Of a DNA stretch of 64,000 nt, positions 58,729 through 64,000 are shown piece by piece. Below the pieces are notes generated by a model, which was given only the letters and a program-made list of their open reading frames with translations, was not told the origin of the DNA and made no database searches. The DNA comes from Myxococcota bacterium (GTDB taxonomy: Bacteria; Myxococcota; B64-G9), in contig JAKLGA010000014.1 in the NCBI GenBank assembly GCA_022710975.1, forward strand, positions 124,001 to 188,000, read 5' to 3'. Made by a program: the position numbers and the translations under genes. Numbering within the stretch: the first letter of the stretch is position 1; each line of letters starts with the position of its first letter.

Positions 58729-60696
58729 TTGACGAACCACCGCCACGCCGCGCGACTGCTCCTCGGCCTGTGCCTGGCCCTGCCGGCCCCGGGCCTGGCC
58801 CAGGGCCTGGCCCCGGCCTCGCCCCGCGCGGAGCTGCTCGAGGCGGAGGTGGATGGCCTGCTCCAGCGCCTGGCCGCGGCCACCGCCAGGCCGGTCAAGC
58901 CCCCGGCGCCCGACCTGCAGGAGACCCTCGAGCCACGCCGGACCGGCAAGCCGTTCGCCGGCCTGGCCCTGGAGGAGAGCGATCTGCGCCTGCAGGGCGC
59001 GCCGCCGGCCGTGCTGCGGCGGCTGCTCCTGCTGGCCCGTGCCCGCCAGGCCCTCGGGCCGCCGCTCGAGGTCGAGCTGGACGGCCCGACGCTGCGGCTC
59101 GAGGTGCGCCTGTTCGCCCTGCCCCCGGGGGCGCGGCCGGCCGCCGGCGCCCCGGAGGCGGAGCTGGCCAGGCTGCGCGACAACCTGGTCTGGCTGGAGC
59201 GGCGGGCGCAGGGCGCCCGGCGCCTGGCGGTGCTGGTGGGCAGCCTGGTGGACAGCGAGGGCGTGCGGCTGGAGAAGGCCCGCCTGGCCAGGCGCGGCCT
59301 GCGGGTCGAGGGCTGGGCGCTCGGCCCCGCGGCGCGCGAGGGCTACGCCCGCCTGCTCACCCGGCGCTGCAAGGCGTTGCCCCACCCGCCGGCCCTCGAG
59401 CTGGAAGGGCTGCGCGTCCTGGCCTGGGCGCCGGCGCAGCCGGCGGCGGCGTTGCAGCTCAGCGGCGCGCCGCTGCTGGACGTGCTGGCCTGGCTGGCGC
59501 CCGCGGGCGGTGAGGAGTACCTGGCGGTGGAGGCCGTGCCGCCGGTGCGGCTCAGCCTGGACCTGGCGCCGCCCCTGCGCGGAGGCTGGCTGCCCGCGCT
59601 GTTCGCCCGGGCCGGGGTGGCCGCCGAGGCGCGGGACGGGGTCTGGCTCGTCCCCCCGCCCGGCCGGTCCGCGAGCCGCCCGGCCAGCGGCTCCGCCAGG
59701 CCGCTCGACCTGGCCTGCCTGCGCGCGCCGGCCCGGGAGGTGCTGCGCATGGTCCTGGGCGCCCCCCACCGCGCCCTGGTGCTCGGCCCGGCGGGCGCGC
59801 GGCCGCTGGGCGCCTGGCTGGCCCGGCGCCCGACCGGGCGCGTGGCCGCGCTCACCCTCGACCTGCTCGGGCTCGAGGCCCGCGAGGCCCCGGGCCTGAC
59901 GGAGGTGGCCGCGCCCGGCGGCCCGCCGGCCGAGGCCCCGGCGCTGGCCGGACCGGTGGAGCTCACGGCGGTCCAGGCCCCGGCCGCGGCGCTCGTCGCC
60001 GGGCTCCTGGGCCAGGCCGGGCTGGTGGCCTGCCCGCCGCCGGCCGAGCCGCTGCCGCAATCCTTCTCCGCCCACGACGTGGACGCGCAGGCGCTCGTGC
60101 GCGCGCTGCTCGGCGCGCTGCAGTACCGCCTCGAGGCGGACCCGCGCGGTCCGCGCCTGGTGCCCCGCGCGGGCCCGGCCGCGGACCCGGCCGAGTGCGC
60201 GCCCGGACCGGCGCCCGCCGGCCCCACCCAGGCCCGCCTGGCCGGCCTGCTCGGGCGGCCCGGGCAGGAGCGCCTGGCGCTGGTGCAGGAGGGCGCGGAG
60301 CTCCGCTGGCTCGGCGCGGGCGCGCAGCTCCGGGACGGCCGCAGGATCGAGGCGGTGGGCCGCAGGGACCTGCGCCTGGTGGGCGAGGACGGCCAGCGCG
60401 AGCGGCTCCAGCCCGAGGCGGCGCCGGGGCTCGCGGCGGCGAGGACGGGCGCCTCGCAGACCCGCCACCCGCTCTCCCGGCTGCGCCTGGTGGGCACCCT
60501 CAGGCGGCCGGGGCAGCCGGCCGAGGCCCTGCTGCTCGCCCCGGACGGCACGACCTTCCGGGTGCGCGCCGGCGCCCCGCTGGGCACGCGCTGCGGCCAG
60601 GTGAGCGCGGTGCGCCCGGGCGAGCTCGAGGTGCGGCTGGGCTGCGCGCTCGACGAGGAGCCCCGCGCCCTCGTCCTGGGCCTCGAGGCGCCCTGA
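58729..60696 (+). CDS. Exported multi-module protein with secretin-N-like and PilP/GspC-like domains
   Basis: 655 residues from a TTG at 58729; signal peptide about 1-24, cleaved near GLAQ. Residues 75-130 and 180-230 (LALEESDLRLQGAPPAVLRRLLLL; RRGLRVEGWALGPAAREGYARLL) resemble the periplasmic ferredoxin-like folds of PilO and PilN. Three segments, about 240-310, 325-395 and 410-480 (LQLSGAPLLDVLAWLAP; LDLACLRAPAREVLRMVL; VELTAVQAPAAALVAGLL), resemble secretin N-terminal (STN/N0) repeats. Two C-terminal segments, 503-562 and 582-655 (LALVQEGAELRWLGAGAQL; LRLVGTLRRPGQPAEALLLAPDGTTFRVRAGAPLG in parts), look like PilP/GspC homology-region domains. All matches are by eye. No pilus or secretion genes adjoin it. 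Confidence 0.6.
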   Translation: MTNHRHAARLLLGLCLALPAPGLAQGLAPASPRAELLEAEVDGLLQRLAAATARPVKPPAPDLQETLEPRRTGKPFAGLALEESDLRLQGAPPAVLRRLLLLARARQALGPPLEVELDGPTLRLEVRLFALPPGARPAAGAPEAELARLRDNLVWLERRAQGARRLAVLVGSLVDSEGVRLEKARLARRGLRVEGWALGPAAREGYARLLTRRCKALPHPPALELEGLRVLAWAPAQPAAALQLSGAPLLDVLAWLAPAGGEEYLAVEAVPPVRLSLDLAPPLRGGWLPALFARAGVAAEARDGVWLVPPPGRSASRPASGSARPLDLACLRAPAREVLRMVLGAPHRALVLGPAGARPLGAWLARRPTGRVAALTLDLLGLEAREAPGLTEVAAPGGPPAEAPALAGPVELTAVQAPAAALVAGLLGQAGLVACPPPAEPLPQSFSAHDVDAQALVRALLGALQYRLEADPRGPRLVPRAGPAADPAECAPGPAPAGPTQARLAGLLGRPGQERLALVQEGAELRWLGAGAQLRDGRRIEAVGRRDLRLVGEDGQRERLQPEAAPGLAAARTGASQTRHPLSRLRLVGTLRRPGQPAEALLLAPDGTTFRVRAGAPLGTRCGQVSAVRPGELEVRLGCALDEEPRALVLGLEAP

Positions 60697-60712
60697 GCCA
60701 GGCCGCGCGCCC

Positions 60713-62101
60713 TCAGGCCCGGACCAGCCCGGCGAAGGTCTCCACGTGCGCGGTCTGGGGGAACATGTCCACCGCCTCCAGGGTGTGCAGGCGGTAGCCC
60801 AGCGTACGCAGCTCGGCCAGATCGCGGGCCAGGGTGCCCGGGTGGCAGCTCACGTAGGCCACCCGGGGCACGCGGCTGCGGGCCAGGGCCTCCAGCACGG
60901 CCGGCTCGCAGCCCTTGCGCGGGGGATCGAGCACCACCGCCCCGGGCCGCAGCCCGCGGGCCACCAGGCGCGGCAGCACCTCCTCCACCAGGCCCTCGTG
61001 GAACTCGAGCCCGCCCAGGCCCTGGGCCCGGGCCGAGGCGCGGGCGTCGGCCACGGCCTGCGGCACGACCTCGATGCCCACCACGGGCAGGTTCGCCTGC
61101 GCCAGCACCTGGGCCAGGACGCCCACCCCGGAGTAGGCGTCCACCACCGGCCGGCCGCGCTCGGCCGCCTCGCCCAGGAAGGCACGCACGCGGCCGAAGA
61201 GCTGCTCGGCCTGACGCGTGTTCACCTGGAAGAAGGACCCGACCGACAGCCGGAAGCGCAGGCCGAACAGGGACTCCTCCACGTGCGGCTGGCCCCACAG
61301 CGGCAGGCTGCGCCGGCCCAGGATCACGTTGGAGGAGGCCGGCTGCAGGTTCAGCACCAGGCCCACCACCCCCGGCACCCGCGCGCCGAGCTCGCGCGTG
61401 AGCGCGCGCCAGTCGCAGCGCAGCTCGTGGCGCCCGACCAGGACCACCAGGACCTGGCCGCTCGCCACGCCCACCCGCGCCATCACGTGCCGGAGCCAGC
61501 CGGTGCGGCGCTCCTCGTCGTACACCCGCAGCCGCTCGCGCTGCGCCCAGGCCCGCACCACCCGCACCGCCTGGTCGACCCGCGGATCGTGGATCGCGCA
61601 GGCCTCCACCGGCACCACCGCGTGCGAGCGGGGGGCGAAGAAGCCGGTCACCACCCGCCGCGCCTGCCGGGCCACCGGGTACTGGCCGCGGTTGCGGTAG
61701 CCCAGGGGCTCGGGCGCGGCCAGCACCCGGGGGCCGCCGTCGCGCTCGCCGACCTCCAGGCCGCCCACGCTGCGCAGCGTCTCCACCAGCAGCCGGCGCT
61801 TGAGGGCGAGCTGGGCGGAGTAGCCGGCGTGCTGGAGCTGGCAGCCGCCGCAGCGGCCGAAGACCGGGCAGGGCGGCCGCACGCGCTCGGGCGCGGGCTC
61901 GAGCACCTCGTCGAGCTCGGCCACCAGCCGGCGCGCGCCCGCGTGGACCACGCGGGCCAGCACGCGCTCGCCCGGCAGGGCGAACGGCACGAACACCGCC
62001 CGCCCCTGGGCCCGGCCCACGCCCTCCCCCTCGGACCCCAGCCCCTCGATGAGCAGCCGCAGCCGGGGGCCGCCCGGCGGGGCGCGACGGGTGCGCCTCA
62101 C
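60713..62101 (-). CDS. rlmD: 23S rRNA (uracil-5-)-methyltransferase, RlmD type
   Basis: 462 residues; the GTG at 62101 overlaps the stop of the upstream phosphatase-like gene (GTGA). The TRAM domain (about 15-65; LLIEGLGSEGEGVGRAQGRAVFV) precedes the 4Fe-4S cluster Cys set CPVFGRCGGCQLQH (about 79-92) with a fourth Cys in EACAIHD. SAM domain: GSFFQVNTRQAEQLF, VDAYSGVGVLAQVLA, LDPPRKGCEP, catalytic Cys in VAYVSCHPGTLARDL. It methylates a uridine in 23S rRNA (U1939 in E. coli RlmD); the exact position for this lineage may differ (RlmCD-like). Confidence 0.9.
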   Translation of the reverse strand: MRRTRRAPPGGPRLRLLIEGLGSEGEGVGRAQGRAVFVPFALPGERVLARVVHAGARRLVAELDEVLEPAPERVRPPCPVFGRCGGCQLQHAGYSAQLALKRRLLVETLRSVGGLEVGERDGGPRVLAAPEPLGYRNRGQYPVARQARRVVTGFFAPRSHAVVPVEACAIHDPRVDQAVRVVRAWAQRERLRVYDEERRTGWLRHVMARVGVASGQVLVVLVGRHELRCDWRALTRELGARVPGVVGLVLNLQPASSNVILGRRSLPLWGQPHVEESLFGLRFRLSVGSFFQVNTRQAEQLFGRVRAFLGEAAERGRPVVDAYSGVGVLAQVLAQANLPVVGIEVVPQAVADARASARAQGLGGLEFHEGLVEEVLPRLVARGLRPGAVVLDPPRKGCEPAVLEALARSRVPRVAYVSCHPGTLARDLAELRTLGYRLHTLEAVDMFPQTAHVETFAGLVRA

Positions 62102-63153
62102 TTGCACGGCAGGTTGACGAACTCGAAGGAGCCCTGCCCGCCCTTGAAGCGCGCGATGGCGCCCATGCCGCAGGAGGTCTTCCCGCCGTTGAGCTGCCAG
62201 GCCAGCGGGTTGGCCGAGCCCACGTTGAGGAAGAAGTCCGCGCGCATGACCCCGCCCTGGACCGGCTTGCCCTGGGCGTCCACCGCCCGGCCGCCGGACT
62301 CCAGGATGTGGGAGAACAGGCCGAAGGCGATCTTCTGGTCCCGGAGGAAGCCGGCCAGCACCGGATCGCCCACGTTGCCGGCCTCGACCGCCACGTCCAG
62401 CCCGTGGGCGTCCCTGCCGGCCGGGGGGCCGTGGCTGACCAGGACCGTCGTGCCGCTGCCCGGGAGCAGGGCCTTGAGGGCCTCCACGTCCGCGGGCTTG
62501 TAGGTGCAACCCGAGGACTGGTGCATGAAGCGGCGGTCCTGGTACCCCGGCAGGTTCACCAGGCTGACCGCGCCGAAGTCCACCCGCCGGATGAAGTCCA
62601 GGTTGATCAGGTTCGGGGCCACCTTGAGGGCGGCCAGGAAGGCGTTGTTGAAGGCCGCGCGGCCCTCGGTGTTCCCGATCAGCGCGAGCACCGGCCACTT
62701 GCGCTCGGCCGAGAACAGCAGGATCTGCGTCAGCTCGGTCTCGGTGGCGGCCAGATCGCCCAGCAGCAGCACGGCGTCGGCGCCGGCCTTTTGGAACCGC
62801 TCGAAGAACACCCGCAGCGCCGCGCGCGACTCGTCCGAGAAGTCCTTGGGGGCGCCCAGCACCCCCAGGGTGAACACGCCGTCCGGATCCGGGCCGAGCG
62901 CCTCGAGGGTCGGACCGCGGAAGGAGAAACGCGCGCCGCCCAGGGCGAGCTCCGCGGGCGGCTCGACCGCCGCGCCGTCCCCGGTGCAGCTCGCGCGGCG
63001 GGCCTTCAGGTAGGCGTAGTAGGCCGAGGCCGGCTCGGCCAGGTCGGTCAGCCCCTCGGGATCGTCGAGGTACTCCTCGTAGGTCCCTGCGCCCGCGGCG
63101 GCGGGGAGGGCGCACAGGCAGACCAGCCACAGGCTCGCGAGAAAGGTACGCAA
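62098..63153 (-). CDS. Exported metallophosphoesterase-like protein
   Basis: 351 residues from a TTG at 63153, chosen because GGGAGG lies six bases upstream and it yields a proper signal peptide (RTFLASLWLVCLCALPAAAGA); an upstream GTG (63192) would add 13 Arg/Gly-rich residues. The domain shows reduced metallophosphoesterase motifs: VLLLGDLAAT (GD), ALIGNTEG (GN[HE], with Thr in place of His) and LVSHGPPAG (GH-type). The first DxH motif is not seen. Some metal ligands therefore seem to be missing and activity is uncertain. It may belong to a divergent family. Translationally coupled to rlmD downstream. Confidence 0.65.
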   Translation of the reverse strand: MRTFLASLWLVCLCALPAAAGAGTYEEYLDDPEGLTDLAEPASAYYAYLKARRASCTGDGAAVEPPAELALGGARFSFRGPTLEALGPDPDGVFTLGVLGAPKDFSDESRAALRVFFERFQKAGADAVLLLGDLAATETELTQILLFSAERKWPVLALIGNTEGRAAFNNAFLAALKVAPNLINLDFIRRVDFGAVSLVNLPGYQDRRFMHQSSGCTYKPADVEALKALLPGSGTTVLVSHGPPAGRDAHGLDVAVEAGNVGDPVLAGFLRDQKIAFGLFSHILESGGRAVDAQGKPVQGGVMRADFFLNVGSANPLAWQLNGGKTSCGMGAIARFKGGQGSFEFVNLPCK

Positions 63154-63251
63154 GCACCACCTCCCGGCGCCCGCTCCGGGACGCGCACGCACCCTTGTCC
63201 CACGGGCTCGCGGCGCGTGTCAACCTCGGATTTTGCAGACCTTTTTTCCAG

Positions 63252-63281
63252 TTGACAGCCCTCCGTCTCTCCCCGCAGAAT
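63252..63281 (+). promoter_or_regulatory. Predicted promoter of the Cys-rich lipoprotein at the window end
   Basis: TTGACA (63252-63257), 18-base spacer, CAGAAT (63276-63281). A T-rich stretch just upstream (63231-63247) could act as an UP element. A second TTGACA on the minus strand (63223-63218) lies back to back and may serve the phosphatase-like gene, but its -10 is poor. Confidence 0.45.
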
Positions 63282-63351
63282 GGCGCTGCGAAAACCCGAT
63301 CTACCGTTCGAGTAGGCGCGGCGCGCCTCCCGACGAAAGGAGAAGTTGCCC

Positions 63352-64000
63352 ATGAGGATCAGAAGCTGGACGCTGGTCGCCTGCCTGGCGGCCCTGGCCC
63401 TGGTGGCTGGCTGTGCCGGGACCGAGGAACTCACCTGCTTCGAGGGCGCCTGCGATCCCGGCACCTGCGACGAGACGAGCGGTACGCCGGTGTGCACCTG
63501 TCCTGCCAATTACACCGCCGGCCCGAACCTGACCTGCACCACCGGCCTCGCGCGGATGGGCGAGCCCTGCACGGAGTCGGGCGAGTGCGTGACCGGCTGG
63601 TGCCTGCGCTACAGCGACGGCACGGGCTACTGCTCCAAGCGCGACTGCCTGGACAACGACGGCTGCGTGAACTACGCCGCGGGCGAGACGGCCGAGATGT
63701 GCTGCGTGGACGTGGGCGGCGACTTCAAGGTCTGCCTGAAGATCGACCCCGGCTACGCCTGCGGCAACCAGGACAAGACCTGCGGCGAGTCCTGCCTGGG
63801 CCAGGTGGACTCGGCCTGCGATCCCAACCACGCCTGCCTGAGCGGCTCGGACGTGTACTGCTCGCACGCCTGCGTCACCAACCCGGACTGCAACGACTGC
63901 CAGGCCGAGGATCCGGACGTGACGTTCCAGTGCATGGTGATCGGCGGCGGTGACTCCTACTGCATCGCGGCGAACTCGGCCACCTGCACCGCCTCCTCCC
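63352..64000 (+). CDS. Cys-rich lipoprotein, 3' end outside window
   Basis: 216 residues visible. ATG 63352 follows CGAAAGGAGAAG. Lipobox VAGC (Cys21). An EGF-like start (CFEGACDPGTCDETSGTPVCTC, 29-50) is followed by several Cys modules: CTESGECVTGWCLRYSDGTGYC, CLDNDGCVNY, MCCVDV, CGNQDKTCGESCLGQVDSACD, CSHACVTNPDCNDC. The many Cys pairs suggest a disulfide-stabilised surface protein of the same style as the lipoprotein at the other end of the window. No function can be assigned. Confidence 0.8.
   Translation, partial: MRIRSWTLVACLAALALVAGCAGTEELTCFEGACDPGTCDETSGTPVCTCPANYTAGPNLTCTTGLARMGEPCTESGECVTGWCLRYSDGTGYCSKRDCLDNDGCVNYAAGETAEMCCVDVGGDFKVCLKIDPGYACGNQDKTCGESCLGQVDSACDPNHACLSGSDVYCSHACVTNPDCNDCQAEDPDVTFQCMVIGGGDSYCIAANSATCTASS

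Noticed and set aside
63240-63250. T-run at 63242-63247 as an intrinsic terminator
   Set aside because: It lies between divergent genes with no stable stem in front on either strand; an UP element is more likely.

Overview
The window is very GC-rich and densely coded on both strands, with many ATGA or GTGA start/stop overlaps. I see no rRNA, tRNA, CRISPR array, insertion sequence or phage gene. The gene content suggests an uncultured member of the Myxococcota (the former deltaproteobacterial lineage). The clues are outer-surface lipoproteins with short Cys-pair modules, FG-GAP, Kelch and MopE-type DNDCDG repeats, a Ser/Thr kinase of the HRDVTPEN type, a myxobacterial-style PilZ protein, a CHASE2 adenylate cyclase and orphan receiver proteins. 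The taxon is an inference from content, not from a marker tree.

Layout. 1-4206 (minus): two surface lipoproteins and a Ser/Thr kinase with an unusual C-terminal tail. 4361-10431 (plus): SsnA-type amidohydrolase, tryptophanase, V4R protein, receiver, zinc-finger protein, GIDE-like membrane protein and a tetraheme Cys-repeat lipoprotein. 10432-10789: non-coding, structured-looking spacer. 10790-14628 (minus): nucleoside salvage operon deoB-pdp-PNP-cdd. 14818-16601 (plus): PilZ protein overlapping an NDP-forming acyl-CoA synthetase alpha chain. 16598-22927: a peptidase MA-type metalloprotease, an alpha/beta hydrolase lipoprotein, an orphan response regulator on the plus strand, an M48-like protein that has lost its zinc site, and a CHASE2 cyclase.

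23073-33800 (plus): a DUF2156 protein, an FMN reductase, then a tightly packed glycan operon (GT2, two large membrane proteins, GT4, LegB-like dehydratase, sugar nucleotidyltransferase, DegT aminotransferase). A convergent minus-strand operon at 40534-33782 starts with a TIG/IPT lipoprotein and continues with methyltransferase, GT4, methyltransferase and flippase-like membrane protein. 40658-45279 (plus): adenosine-specific-kinase family protein, small Cys-rich protein, split YeeE/YedE transporter, FtcD, and a rhomboid with two zinc ribbons.

45284-56485 (minus) carries the classical xseA-xseB-ispA-dxs-tlyA neighbourhood. It is split by a plus-strand island of MopE-type / Kelch / MopE-type lipoproteins (48111-53402), and a degenerate receiver sits between xseB and ispA. 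56657-64000: Kup potassium transporter; a secreted protein that seems to join PilN/PilO-like, secretin-N-like and PilP/GspC-like modules; an RlmD-type rRNA methyltransferase; a metallophosphatase-like protein; and a truncated Cys-rich lipoprotein.

Many transcription units are preceded by a -35 of the type TTGAxx and, about 17 bases on, a -10 of the type TAGxxT or TACxxT. These promoters support the operon assignments below. Several genes appear to use TTG or GTG starts, and a few promoters lie so close to the start codon that the mRNA would be leaderless or nearly so.
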